In this document: piece by piece, positions 1 through 8,557 of the stretch | Position numbering within the stretch: position 1 is the stretch's first letter | Layout of the letters: each line of letters opens with the position of its first letter | Assembly (NCBI GenBank): GCA_024281145.1 | Contig: JAMXLN010000226.1 | Location: forward strand, 1 to 32,439 | Direction of reading: 5' to 3' | Origin: Hyphomicrobiaceae bacterium | GTDB taxonomy: Bacteria; Pseudomonadota; Alphaproteobacteria; Rhizobiales; Hyphomicrobiaceae | DNA: 32,439 nucleotides | Made by a program: the position numbers and the translations under genes | Notes under the pieces: generated by a model | Seen by the model: the letters and a program-made list of their open reading frames with translations, nothing else | Databases searched by the model: none | Told to the model about the DNA's origin: nothing

Positions 1-276
1 CGGCGCTTGCCTTCGCCGCGCCAGCGTATTAACGGCATCGGCCCGGTCGTATCAGCCATGCATCCGAGGGTGGGGAATTGCGGCACTGCACAATAAAATT
101 TGTGGGCTATACCCAGCATCTCGGGCACGGAGGCCGGGCGCTCCCCAAGGGCGGCTGCCACAGAGGGCCTCTTTGTTTGCGGGTCGAGAAAACAACTCTG
201 GAACCGTTGAGGAAGTTGGGATAACGCATCCCGTCGTGGGGGCAAGAGCAGCCGGGAATGGCAAGGATTGGGCGGG
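1..276. other. Upstream region of the kor operon, no gene seen
   Basis: No convincing coding region is visible here. The long minus-strand frame that covers it is an antisense shadow of the Kor electron-transfer gene. The segment should hold the promoter of the three-gene kor operon, but I could not find a clean -35/-10 pair. An AT-richer stretch lies near 88-105. The only clear signal is AAGGA at 263-267, in front of the first gene. Confidence 0.4.
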
Positions 277-2124
277 ATGCAAGCGGGTGAATTGGCAGCA
301 CGAAGCCGGGGCCGCACGGCCCCGACCGACATTTCCAACCCGAGCTACTTTCACAAGGTCGTCGATTGCCAGTGGGCCTGTCCCACGCATACCCCCGTCC
401 CCGAATACATCCGCCTCATCGCCCAAGGCCGCTACGCCGCTGCCTACATGCTGAACTGGGAGAGCAACGTCTTTCCCGGCATTTTGGGACGTGTCTGCGA
501 TCGACCCTGCGAGCCTGCGTGCCGCCGCGGCCGGGTCGAGGAGAAGCCCGTCGCCATCTGCCGCCTCAAGCGCGTCGCCGCCGATTACAAGGGCGAAATC
601 GACGCCTTCATGCCCGACATTCCGAGCGCGAAGAACGGCAAACGAATTGCGCTCGTCGGTGCCGGACCCGCCTCCCTCACCGTGGCCCGCGATCTCATGC
701 CCCTCGGCTATAGCTGCGTGCTCTTTGAGAAGGACGCCAAGGGTGGCGGGCTCATGCGCACGAACATTCCATCTTTCCGCCTGCCCGCCACGGTGCTCGA
801 TGAAGAGATCGATCGCATTTTGGCCTTTGGTGTTGAACCGCGCTTCGGCCATGAGATCAAAAGCCTGGAGGCGCTGCTGCAGGAAGGCTTTGATGCGGTG
901 TTCATCGGCACCGGCGCGCCCAAGGGCAAGGACCTCAACGTTCCCGGCCGCACGCAAGCCAGGGCCAACGTCCATATCGGCATCGATTGGCTGACGTCCG
1001 TTGCCTTCGAACATGTGCACACCATTGGACGGCGGGTCGTCATCATCGGCGGCGGCAACACGGCGATGGATTGCTGCCGCACCGCGCTCCGCCTCGGCGG
1101 CATGGACGTCAGGGTGACTGTCCGCTCGCCGCGGCGGGTGATGAAGGCATCGCCGTGGGAGATTGAGGATGCCGAGCACGAGGGCATCCCTATCTTCGAC
1201 AATCACTCCCCCAAGGAGTTTCTGCTCGACAAGGGACGGCTCGCCGGCGTGCGCTTCCAGAAGATGAGGGAGGTCGGCGTCGATCGGAGCGGGCGGCCCA
1301 AACTCGAGCCCACCGGCGAGGAAGTCGTATTCGAATGCGACGATGTGTTGATGGCGATCGGCCAGGAGAACAGCTTCCCCTGGATCGAGCGCAACATCGG
1401 CATCGAGTTTGACGAATGGCACATGCCAAAGGTCGACAACACGACCATGATGTCGACGCGAGCCGGCGTATTCTTCGGAGGGGACGCGGCCTGGGGGCCT
1501 GAGAACATCATCTGGGCAGTCGCTCACGGTCACCAAGCCGCGCTCTCGATCGATCTCATGTGCCACGGTAAGGATCTGGCCAACGAGCGACCCAAGTCCT
1601 CTTCTTCGCGCTTCAGCCAGAAAATGGGCATCCACGAGTGGTCCTATAAGAACGACTACGCGCCCCTCAATCGGGTGGCCATGCCGCACGCCGACAAAGC
1701 TCAGTCATTGCGCAATCTGAAGGTCGAGGTCGAACTGGGCTACGACGACAAACTGGCCTTCAAGGAGGCCGAGCGCTGTCTCAATTGCGACGTCCAGACG
1801 GTGTTCTCCGCACCGCTGTGCATCGAGTGCGATGCCTGCATGGATATCTGCCCTGTCGATTGCATCAACTTCATCGACAATGAGGATGAGCCGGCGCTGC
1901 GCGAGCACCTGCGGGTGCCTGCCCACAACAAGACGCAGGACCTCTACGTTTCGACGCCGCTCAAGACTGGCCGCATCATGGCCAAGGACGAGGACGTGTG
2001 CCTACACTGCGGGTTGTGTGCGGAGCGCTGTCCGACGGGCGCCTGGGACATGCAGAAATTCATGTATGTGGAGGCGCAGGCTGCACAGGCTTGTCTAACG
2101 CATCACAATGCCTACCTGCGCTGA
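277..2124 (+). CDS. korC: FAD/NADP-binding Fe-S oxidoreductase subunit of 2-oxoacid oxidoreductase (KorC-like)
   Basis: This is a 615-residue electron-transfer flavoprotein of the glutamate-synthase small-subunit type. An N-terminal cysteine cluster (C31, C35, C74, C78, C82) should bind Fe-S. An FAD dinucleotide fold follows (GAGPAS near 128-133), then a second nucleotide fold (GGGNTA near 258-263) that should bind NAD(P)H. Two [4Fe-4S] ferredoxin motifs sit at the C-terminus (C515/518/521/525 and C575/578/581/585). Together with the next two genes it matches the three-subunit 2-oxoglutarate:NADP+ oxidoreductase known from Azoarcus evansii, in which such a subunit passes electrons to NADP+. 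I chose ATG 277, nine bases after AAGGA; a TTG at 268 is in frame but sits directly against that ribosome site. Substrate and direction of electron flow are inferred. Confidence 0.85.
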   Translation: MQAGELAARSRGRTAPTDISNPSYFHKVVDCQWACPTHTPVPEYIRLIAQGRYAAAYMLNWESNVFPGILGRVCDRPCEPACRRGRVEEKPVAICRLKRVAADYKGEIDAFMPDIPSAKNGKRIALVGAGPASLTVARDLMPLGYSCVLFEKDAKGGGLMRTNIPSFRLPATVLDEEIDRILAFGVEPRFGHEIKSLEALLQEGFDAVFIGTGAPKGKDLNVPGRTQARANVHIGIDWLTSVAFEHVHTIGRRVVIIGGGNTAMDCCRTALRLGGMDVRVTVRSPRRVMKASPWEIEDAEHEGIPIFDNHSPKEFLLDKGRLAGVRFQKMREVGVDRSGRPKLEPTGEEVVFECDDVLMAIGQENSFPWIERNIGIEFDEWHMPKVDNTTMMSTRAGVFFGGDAAWGPENIIWAVAHGHQAALSIDLMCHGKDLANERPKSSSSRFSQKMGIHEWSYKNDYAPLNRVAMPHADKAQSLRNLKVEVELGYDDKLAFKEAERCLNCDVQTVFSAPLCIECDACMDICPVDCINFIDNEDEPALREHLRVPAHNKTQDLYVSTPLKTGRIMAKDEDVCLHCGLCAERCPTGAWDMQKFMYVEAQAAQACLTHHNAYLR

Positions 2125-2227
2125 AGGGGAAAGAGATGGGGTCAAACGGAGCGCCGTTGCGCTCTTCGGCCAAAGCGGGTGCGGCGCCGCGGCGGCTCGC
2201 CCCGTCCCAGAAGAGGCCATTCGCTAG

Positions 2228-4048
2228 ATGAGCGGCATCAACGACTTCGTGGTGAAATTCGCCACCGTCAATGGCTCGGGCTCCGCTTCCGCCAACGGCA
2301 TCTTCGCCAAGACGCTGTTCCGCATGGGCATCCCCGTCAGTCCCAAAAACATCTTTCCTTCCAACATCCAGGGCCTTCCGACCTGGTACGAAGTGCGGGT
2401 GTCAGAGGCAGGCTATCTTGGCCGGCGCGAGGGTATCGACCTGATGGTCGCCATGAACCCGCAGACCTTCAAGGAGGATCTGGCCGAGGTGGTGCCGGGC
2501 GGTTGGCTGCTCTACGATTCGACGCTGCCGCGCGTGTGGCCACGTGAGGACGTCACCATTATCGGCGTGCCCATCGCCGAGATGTGCGCTGCCAAATGGC
2601 AGGACACACGCCAGCGCCAGCTCTTCAAGAACATGGTCTATGTCGGCGCCCTCACCGCTCTCCTCGACATGGACGTGGAGGTTCTCAAGAGCGCAGTCGT
2701 CGACCAACTCAAAGGCAAAGAAAAGCTGGTGGCGGCGAACATGGAGGCCGTCGCGCTCGGGCGCGAATACGCTTGCAAAAACTTCGACTGCCCGCTGCCC
2801 ATCCGTGTGCGCCACGCGGACGGCGCCAAGGGCAAAATCCTGGTCTCGGGCAACGATGCGGCGGGTCTTGGTGCCATCTACGCCGGCGCCACGGTGTGCG
2901 CCTGGTACCCCATCACGCCCTCCACGTCGCTCGCCGAAGCTTTTGAGCGCCACGCCAAGCGTCTGCGCATCACCAAAGAGGGTCGACGGCTCTTTGGTAT
3001 CGTGCAGGCCGAAGACGAGCTTGCCGCCATCGGCGTCGCCATCGGCGGCGGTTGGAACGGCGCACGCGCCTTCACCGCTACCTCCGGTCCCGGCATCTCG
3101 CTGATGAGCGAATTCCTGGGCCTTGCCTATTTCGCAGAAGTGCCCGTGGTCTTATTCAACATTCAGCGCGGTGGTCCCTCCACCGGCATGCCAACGCGCA
3201 CGCAGCAGTCGGACATCATCTCCTGCGCCTACGCTTCGCACGGCGACACCAAGCACGTGCTGCTGTTTCCTGCCAATCCGACGGAATGCTTCGCCATGGG
3301 CGCTGAGGCCTTCGACCTCGCCGAACGCCTCCAGACCCCGGTGATCGTCATGTCCGACCTCGACATCGGCATGAACGAGTGGGTGACCGATCCGTTCGCT
3401 TGGAACGAAGCCCACGTGCACGACCGCGGCAAGGTGTTGAGCGCCGAGCAGCTCGAAAAGTTCAAGGAACTCAAGGGCAAGGATTGGGGCCGCTATCAGG
3501 ACGTGGACGCGGATGCGATACCCTATCGCACGCTGCCCGGGACGCATCCGACCAAGGGTGCGTTCTTCACGCGCGGCACCTCGCACGACGAGAATGCTCG
3601 CTATACCGAGGATGGCCGCGCGCACGCCCGAGTTCTCGATCGCATTCGCCGTAAGTTCGATACCGCGCAAACCCTCGTGCCCAAGCCGGAGGTTGCCATC
3701 AAGGACACGAGCGGCAAAACCGGCCTCATCTATTTTGGCGCCACCACGCCTGCCGTGCGCGAGGCCCTTGACCTCCTCGAGCGTGAGGGTGTGAAGGTGA
3801 ACGCGTTGCGCATCAAGGCCTTCCCGTTCACGCGCGATGTGGTCGCGTTCTGCGCCATGCACGAGCGGGTGTTCGTGGTTGAGCAGAACCGAGACGCGCA
3901 AATGCGATCGCTCCTGATGACCGAGGCCGAAATTCCCGGCGCCAAGCTGATCCCGGCGCTCAACTATGATGGCATGCCGCTGACCGCGGCCTTCGTGTAC
4001 GGCGCCGTCTTGCAGCGCCTGCAACCGGCCAAGGCCGCCGCGGAGTAA
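2228..4048 (+). CDS. korA: 2-oxoacid:acceptor oxidoreductase, fused gamma-alpha subunit (KorA-like)
   Basis: This 606-residue protein fuses the gamma domain (about 1-185) to the pyrimidine-binding alpha domain of the pyruvate/2-oxoglutarate ferredoxin oxidoreductase family. The gamma domain opens with NGSGSASANGIFAKTLF. The alpha domain opens near 205 with GNDAAGLGAIYAGA and carries YPITPSTSLAEAF and the ATSGPGISLMSE stretch, both hallmarks of the family. With the beta subunit it would decarboxylate a 2-oxoacid to an acyl-CoA and reduce Fe-S clusters. The fused form and size fit KorA of 2-oxoglutarate enzymes better than pyruvate enzymes, which often use other subunit splits, but the substrate cannot be read with certainty. 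It starts 103 bases after the flavoprotein, with AAGAGG upstream of ATG, and ends 14 bases before the beta gene, so the three are surely co-transcribed. Confidence 0.9.
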   Translation: MSGINDFVVKFATVNGSGSASANGIFAKTLFRMGIPVSPKNIFPSNIQGLPTWYEVRVSEAGYLGRREGIDLMVAMNPQTFKEDLAEVVPGGWLLYDSTLPRVWPREDVTIIGVPIAEMCAAKWQDTRQRQLFKNMVYVGALTALLDMDVEVLKSAVVDQLKGKEKLVAANMEAVALGREYACKNFDCPLPIRVRHADGAKGKILVSGNDAAGLGAIYAGATVCAWYPITPSTSLAEAFERHAKRLRITKEGRRLFGIVQAEDELAAIGVAIGGGWNGARAFTATSGPGISLMSEFLGLAYFAEVPVVLFNIQRGGPSTGMPTRTQQSDIISCAYASHGDTKHVLLFPANPTECFAMGAEAFDLAERLQTPVIVMSDLDIGMNEWVTDPFAWNEAHVHDRGKVLSAEQLEKFKELKGKDWGRYQDVDADAIPYRTLPGTHPTKGAFFTRGTSHDENARYTEDGRAHARVLDRIRRKFDTAQTLVPKPEVAIKDTSGKTGLIYFGATTPAVREALDLLEREGVKVNALRIKAFPFTRDVVAFCAMHERVFVVEQNRDAQMRSLLMTEAEIPGAKLIPALNYDGMPLTAAFVYGAVLQRLQPAKAAAE

Positions 4049-4062
4049 CGTCGAGGCACGAG

Positions 4063-5118
4063 ATGAGCTACATCGCCAAGCCTTCCGCCCACCACCCGGC
4101 GCTTCCCAAGAACGCGCTAGGCCTGACGCACCGCGACTACGAAGGCACCATGTCGACCCTATGCGCGGGCTGTGGGCACGACTCGATCACGGCCGCGCTC
4201 ATTGAAGCCTGCTTCGAAATGGACCTGCCGGCCCACCGCATCGCCAAGGTGTCGGGGATCGGCTGCTCGTCGAAGGCACCGACCTATTTCCTCTCCCGCA
4301 GCCACGGCTTCAACTCCGTGCACGGCCGCATGCCCTCGATTACCACCGGCGCCAACCTCGCCAACCGCGACCTCGTCTATATCGGCGTGTCGGGGGATGG
4401 CGACACTGCATCGATCGGCTTGGGTCAGTTCTGCCACGCCATCCGCCGGCGCGTGAATATGACCTACATCGTCATGAACAATGGCTGTTACGGCCTGACC
4501 AAGGGTCAATTCTCCGCCACCAACGATAAGACCTCGCCGTCGAAGAAGGGCGATGCCAATCCATTCGAGGCCATCGACCTGTGCCAGATGGCAATCCAGC
4601 TCGGCGCCGGCTTCGTCGCGCGCTCCTTTTCCGGCGACAAGGCACAGCTCATTCCGCTGCTCAAAGCGGCGATCAGCTACTGGGGTTTCGCCTTCCTCGA
4701 TGTCGTCAGCCCGTGCGTGACGTTCAACAATCATCCAACGTCGACCAAGAGCTACGACTATGTGCGTGCGCACAACATGGCCGTCGACCAACTCGACTTC
4801 ATCGAGGAGAAGGAGGAGATCACCGCCCACTACGCCGAGGGAACATCCGTTTCCGTGACGATGCACGACGGCTCGCGCCTCGTACTGCACAAGCTCGACC
4901 AGCAGCACGATCCGCGCGATGCCGATGCCGCCATCATGGCCATTCGCAGCAACGCAGCCAAGGGGCGGGTGGCGACGGGTCTTCTCTACGTCAACGAGAC
5001 CCAGCAGGACATGCACGACATCCTGGCGACCGACGCGCGTGCGCTCAATTCCGTGCCCATGGCCGAGCTCTGCCCCGGTGTAAAGGCCCTCGAGGCCATC
5101 AACGCACGCTTGCGCTAG
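4063..5118 (+). CDS. korB: 2-oxoacid:acceptor oxidoreductase, TPP-binding beta subunit (KorB-like)
   Basis: This is a 351-residue beta subunit. The N-terminal TLCAGCGHD motif holds C34 and C37, ligands of the [4Fe-4S] cluster together with a Cys in GIGCSS. The thiamine-diphosphate/Mg motif starts at GDGDTASIGLGQF (about 112-124) and closes with the MNNGCYGLTKGQ segment. It forms the active site with the preceding alpha subunit. The 14-base spacing shows translational coupling. Members of this family use either 2-oxoglutarate or pyruvate/branched 2-oxoacids; the presence of the NADP-type flavoprotein subunit in the operon favours 2-oxoglutarate. The protein is full length for the family and shows no damage. 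Confidence 0.9.
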   Translation: MSYIAKPSAHHPALPKNALGLTHRDYEGTMSTLCAGCGHDSITAALIEACFEMDLPAHRIAKVSGIGCSSKAPTYFLSRSHGFNSVHGRMPSITTGANLANRDLVYIGVSGDGDTASIGLGQFCHAIRRRVNMTYIVMNNGCYGLTKGQFSATNDKTSPSKKGDANPFEAIDLCQMAIQLGAGFVARSFSGDKAQLIPLLKAAISYWGFAFLDVVSPCVTFNNHPTSTKSYDYVRAHNMAVDQLDFIEEKEEITAHYAEGTSVSVTMHDGSRLVLHKLDQQHDPRDADAAIMAIRSNAAKGRVATGLLYVNETQQDMHDILATDARALNSVPMAELCPGVKALEAINARLR

Positions 5119-5180
5119 GCGAGCAGTTCCCGCCCAATGGCGCGTGCCCAAAAGCCGTCGGTGCGCGCGATGCGAAATCC

Positions 5181-5195
5181 GCCCGGTTAACGGGC
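5181..5195 (+). terminator. Hairpin behind the kor operon
   Basis: GCCCG-GTTAA-CGGGC makes a perfect five-base stem with a five-base loop, 63 bases after the korB stop. No T-run follows, so it is at best a weak or Rho-assisted terminator, or simply a 3' end structure. The rest of the 223-base gap before the FAH gene shows no coding. Confidence 0.3.
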
Positions 5196-5341
5196 AACGC
5201 GCGGGGAGAAGCGGGTTCGGGCGTGACCACGTTCAGGGCCTGAAGTGACGCTCCGACCAAGGGGCAAGCTCCACAAGGGCGCTGACGGCCTTGCAACGAA
5301 CCTGATATGAAATCCTGCCCCCATCAGCAAAGGCCCCACGC

Positions 5342-6022
5342 ATGACCTACGCTTTCAATCCCGCTCCACAGCCGGCGCTCCCGATTAGGGGCACGGACAA
5401 GCTCTTTCCGATCCACCGCGTTTATTGCGTGGGCCGCAACTATGTCGAACACACCAAGGAAATGGGCGGCGACACCAAGGACCCGCCGTTCTTCTTCCAA
5501 AAGAACCCAGACAACGTCGTCCTTGATGGGAAATTTCCCTATCCGGCGGCCACCAACGATGTCCACTTCGAGATCGAGTTGGTTGTGGGCCTCAAATCGG
5601 GCGGCACCGACATTGCGGCCACCCAGGCCATGAAGCACGTGTTCGGCTACGCCGTCGGCATCGACATGACGCGTCGCGACCTGCAGGCGCAAGCCAAGAA
5701 ACTTCAACGTCCTTGGGAAGTGGGAAAGGCCTTCGAGCACTCCGCCCCCTGCACCGCGATCGTTCCAGCGCAACATGTGGAAAACCCAGCCGCGGGTGGG
5801 ATCTGGCTGGACGTCAATGGCGTGCGCAAGCAGACCGGCGACTTGTCCCAAATGATCTGGGACATCCCCCACCAGATCGCCTTCTTGTCGACGCTGTTTG
5901 AGCTTCGGGCCGGCGATCTCATTTTCACCGGGACCCCGTCGGGTGTCGGCGCCGTGCAACGGGGCGACCGGCTCAAGGGCCACGTCGACGGCGTCGGTGA
6001 GCTCGACCTGACAGTCGTCTGA
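5342..6022 (+). CDS. Fumarylacetoacetate hydrolase (FAH) family protein
   Basis: This 226-residue protein belongs to the short FAH/FAHD1 group. The metal-binding residues E77 and E79 lie in HFEIELVVGL, and a third ligand is probably D108 in GIDMTRRDLQ. The C-terminal FTGTPSGVGAVQRGD loop is typical. Such enzymes cut C-C bonds of beta-diketo acids (fumarylpyruvate, acylpyruvates) or decarboxylate oxaloacetate. The length and the opening with CVGRNYVEHTKEMG resemble fumarylpyruvate hydrolases of gentisate breakdown, but no gentisate dioxygenase is in the window, so the substrate stays open. It stands alone, 223 bases after the kor operon and tail-to-tail with a minus-strand gene. Confidence 0.88.
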   Translation: MTYAFNPAPQPALPIRGTDKLFPIHRVYCVGRNYVEHTKEMGGDTKDPPFFFQKNPDNVVLDGKFPYPAATNDVHFEIELVVGLKSGGTDIAATQAMKHVFGYAVGIDMTRRDLQAQAKKLQRPWEVGKAFEHSAPCTAIVPAQHVENPAAGGIWLDVNGVRKQTGDLSQMIWDIPHQIAFLSTLFELRAGDLIFTGTPSGVGAVQRGDRLKGHVDGVGELDLTVV

Positions 6023-6058
6023 GCGGCGGTTCCTGCCCCATCCTGCGTGTGGCCGGGG

Positions 6059-6658
6059 CTAGCGCAACGTCCCGTTGCGGACCAAGGTCGGGCCGGAGAC
6101 AAGCTTGGGCGCATCGCGAGATACCCTGGCCGCCACCAAGTCCGGCCGCGGCGTTTGTCGGGCTGCCTGCTCCTTGGCGTGCGAGGCGACGGCGGCGGCA
6201 AAGCAGCGATCGAGATTGGCGCAGCGGCGCGCGCCGGACGGATGCGTCGCTGTTGCTGGTGCATCGCCAAACGAGCGACAGGCCTGCGCAAGACCCTCGC
6301 GGTCGAGCCAGCCGGCTTTGACACCCTCAGTCACCGCCCAGCAATCAGCCTTGAGCTCGTTGCCGCCCACATGGTGGTGGCCGCATTCGTGATGGAACAC
6401 GAAGAGGCGCACGATCTCGGTTTGACGGTTGAGCAGGCCCGGATTGAGCACCAACACCCCCGGCGCAGCGACGCCCAAATTGGGCAGATGCGGGTCGAGC
6501 ACGTTGCGCACACCACCGCACCGCAGGACGCGGCCGGCGATCGCCAACGCACCATCGCGCTGCAGACTGATCGAGGAGGCCGATTGCACCGGCCCGCTGC
6601 CCATCCCCACGCACACAAAAGCCAGCGCCAAACTCGCGCACAGACGCCACTGAGCCAT
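6059..6658 (-). CDS. Exported putative zinc metallopeptidase-like protein (HECGH motif)
   Basis: This 199-residue protein begins with a clear signal peptide (hydrophobic stretch 7-19, likely cut after VQSA). A zinc-peptidase-type motif HECGH lies at 90-94, followed by GGNELKAD with E101 as a possible third zinc ligand. That is the HExxH...ExxAD layout of gluzincin-like families such as M48. Several cysteines (47, 93, 106) could form disulfides in the periplasm. I do not recognise a named family. The C-terminal third is low in motifs. It converges with the FAH gene, 36 bases apart. The start is supported by the signal peptide, and the upstream region is divergent from the next gene. Confidence 0.75.
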   Translation of the reverse strand: MAQWRLCASLALAFVCVGMGSGPVQSASSISLQRDGALAIAGRVLRCGGVRNVLDPHLPNLGVAAPGVLVLNPGLLNRQTEIVRLFVFHHECGHHHVGGNELKADCWAVTEGVKAGWLDREGLAQACRSFGDAPATATHPSGARRCANLDRCFAAAVASHAKEQAARQTPRPDLVAARVSRDAPKLVSGPTLVRNGTLR

Positions 6659-6997
6659 TCGCTTCCCTCATCGTCCCCGTACTCAAGGCGCGAATAAGCA
6701 ACCACTTTTGGCCCTATTGCGGCAGCTAGGGCTTGGCTGGGAGGGGAGCACGGGGCCCACCACGACCCTTCCCGGCGACGGATCCTCGGCAGGGGCTTCG
6801 TTGCCCAGTGAGATGTTTGCAAGCCCACTTGATCGGGCCACGTGCAACGGAGCGCGCTGCAACATTCCGGGCTCCTGCGCAATTGGTTCCTCGTTGCGAA
6901 GCGGCCAATGCAAGGGGACTGACGCAAGGGGACATGAAGCCCCCTCACGCCCTATGCAGGGGCGGTGGTGGGTGCCTTTGACGAGAGGGACCGTGCC
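6659..6997. other. Divergent intergenic region with a 10-bp direct repeat
   Basis: This region of about 340 bases lies between the minus-strand HECGH gene and the plus-strand repeat protein and should hold both promoters. No gene is convincing; the frames found here lack ribosome sites and continue on both strands. GCAAGGGGAC occurs twice, at 6910-6919 and 6924-6933, a 14-base period that could be a regulator site or chance. GAGAGGGA at 6983-6990 is the ribosome site of the following gene. Confidence 0.35.
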
Positions 6998-7399
6998 ATG
7001 CTGGACGTGAAGACCAGGGGCCTGAAGACCAGGGGCCTGAAGACTAGGGGCCTGCGCCGTTGGGTCGCAGATTTCGCGTTGGCCTTCGTCCTCTTCTGGG
7101 CTGCGGTGTTGGGGCTTGGGGCCGCCCACAGCCGCGCTTACGCTGTGTCCTTACCGGTCCTCGTGCGGGAGGTCATGGCGACCGATGCTGCACCCTCGAG
7201 CCCGGCCAGCCTGCGCGTCAACGCTTTGAACCGGACGGTGGGCCGCTCCCCCATCGGCGAGCCCGAAACCAACCCCGAACACGCGCGCCTGCTGCTGAGC
7301 CTCGCATTTGCCACCCTGGCCGCCATCAACCTTGGGTTTTGGCGCCATCTGCGTCGCGTCTATGCCTCCCCGCGACGTCGGGTGTCGAGGAGGAGCTGA
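6998..7399 (+). CDS. Small membrane protein with KTRGL repeats
   Basis: This 133-residue protein of unknown function starts at ATG 6998, seven bases after GAGAGGGA; in-frame GTG codons at 6965 and 6968 lack a ribosome site. Near the N-terminus the pentapeptide KTRGL is present three times, encoded by a 15-bp tandem repeat. A membrane segment follows (about FALAFVLFWAAVLGLGAAH). A second hydrophobic stretch (LLLSLAFATLAAINLGFW) lies close to the C-terminus, which ends in a basic tail (RRVYASPRRRVSRRS). The likely topology is two transmembrane helices joined by an outside loop of about 60 residues. The basic repeats would lie in the cytoplasm. Confidence 0.6.
   Translation: MLDVKTRGLKTRGLKTRGLRRWVADFALAFVLFWAAVLGLGAAHSRAYAVSLPVLVREVMATDAAPSSPASLRVNALNRTVGRSPIGEPETNPEHARLLLSLAFATLAAINLGFWRHLRRVYASPRRRVSRRS
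7010..7054 (+). repeat. 15-bp tandem repeat, three copies, in frame
   Basis: The unit AAGACCAGGGGCCTG occurs three times without spacers (7010-7024, 7025-7039, 7040-7054). The third copy has one C-to-T change. The unit length is divisible by three, so copy changes keep the reading frame and add or remove KTRGL. Confidence 0.9.
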
Positions 7400-7490
7400 C
7401 CGGGAAAGCGCGTCTTCTTCCCCATTCCTCCTCCACACTTCCACCATCTTCGTCTATATGAGTGGGGCGCCGATTTGAGGAACGAGCTTG

Positions 7491-7994
7491 ATGGCCAGCA
7501 ACATGACGTCGCAAAGCCGCGTGATTGCCACGGCCGGCATCGCCGTGGCTGTCGTGGGGGCGGGCGTTGGCGTGCTGCGCAGCGACCTGCTGCTCAATCG
7601 CGGCTTCGGCAATGCTCTGCAGGCGACGCGACCCGGCCTATCGTTTGAGGGTGCCGCGGCCAAGACACAAGATCATGCTGCCGCCGTAGGCGATGAGGGC
7701 TATTGGCTGACCCGCTCGGAAGTCGAAAGTCCGGCACCTTTCGCCAAGCAGTTGGCGGTCGGCGATCGGATTTCCGTTGCTGGCCGCGACGGCCGCGAAC
7801 GACAGCTGGAAGTGGTGGACCTCAAGACCATAGGCGGCAACGCAGCCCGTCCGCTGCAAACGGGAGGCATGCGCCTTTTGCTCGTGACCTGCCGTGTCAC
7901 CGGCGAGGCCTCCGACCGGGACGCCCCGGTGCGCTTTGTCATCGAGGCCGAGGCCATGCAGCGAGCGCTGGCGGCACCTGCCAAGGCCCTGTGA
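7491..7994 (+). CDS. Membrane-anchored protein resembling a degenerate class D sortase
   Basis: This 167-residue protein has an N-terminal membrane anchor (about 11-29) and an outside domain. The segment QLAVGDRISVAGRDGRERQL, then EVVDLKTI, and LLLVTCRV with C134 resemble the last strands of class D sortases, where LTLVTC carries the catalytic Cys. The catalytic His normally found just before the VGD segment (HRxTHF type) is not seen; that place reads SEVESPAPFAKQ. It could be a sortase-fold protein that lost or changed activity, or an unrelated beta protein. ATG 7491 follows GAGGAA by eight bases; a TTG at 7488 is less likely. No partner substrate with a sorting signal was found. Confidence 0.6.
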   Translation: MASNMTSQSRVIATAGIAVAVVGAGVGVLRSDLLLNRGFGNALQATRPGLSFEGAAAKTQDHAAAVGDEGYWLTRSEVESPAPFAKQLAVGDRISVAGRDGRERQLEVVDLKTIGGNAARPLQTGGMRLLLVTCRVTGEASDRDAPVRFVIEAEAMQRALAAPAKAL

Positions 7995-8077
7995 AGAAGC
8001 CTCACGGCGCCCGCGTGCCTGTGGCGCAGGTTGCCAGTGCGCCCGAGCCATGAAGAGCCCATAAACTTGCACCACCT

Positions 8078-8557
8078 ATGAGTGGCAAGCTTCACACCTA
8101 CACGTGCTCCCTGACCTGGACCGGCAATAAGGGCACGGGCACGACGAGCTACCGGGCCTACGCGCGCGATCACGTGCTCTCCGGTCCCGGCAAGCCCGAT
8201 CTGCCAGGCTCCTCCGATCCAGCCTTCCGCGGCGATGCCTCTCGCTACAATCCCGAGGAGCTGCTGGTTGGCTCGCTCGCCAGCTGCCACATGCTCTGGT
8301 ACTTGCACCTGTGCGCCGATGCCGGCGTGACGGTGCTCGCCTACCGTGACGAGCCCATCGGCACGATGGTTGAGGAGGACACTGCCAAGGGCGGCCATTT
8401 CACCGAGGTGGTCCTGCGCCCCCGGGTGACGATCGCCAGGGGCGCCGACGCGGCCCATGCCCGCGCCTTGCACGAGAGCGCACACGCGAAGTGCTTCATC
8501 GCCAACTCGGTCAATTTTCCTGTGACCTGCGAGCCTGAAATCACCGTCAGCGCATAA
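8078..8557 (+). CDS. OsmC/Ohr family protein
   Basis: This 159-residue protein shows the two cysteines of the OsmC/Ohr fold. C70 lies in NPEELLVGSLASCHM and C139 in HESAHAKCFIANS, the pair that reduces organic or fatty-acid hydroperoxides in characterised members. The subgroup with a PGSSDPAFRGDASRYNPEEL opening is common in proteobacteria as an OsmC-like peroxidase, but its exact substrate is not settled. The protein is complete. There is no strong ribosome site before ATG 8078. It lies in the same direction as the sortase-like gene (83-base gap), so shared transcription is possible. Confidence 0.9.
   Translation: MSGKLHTYTCSLTWTGNKGTGTTSYRAYARDHVLSGPGKPDLPGSSDPAFRGDASRYNPEELLVGSLASCHMLWYLHLCADAGVTVLAYRDEPIGTMVEEDTAKGGHFTEVVLRPRVTIARGADAAHARALHESAHAKCFIANSVNFPVTCEPEITVSA

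Noticed and set aside
52-1689. A 545-residue open frame on the minus strand
   Set aside because: It lies antisense to the well-supported flavoprotein gene, has an odd composition and no domain likeness; long antisense frames are common in GC-rich coding DNA.
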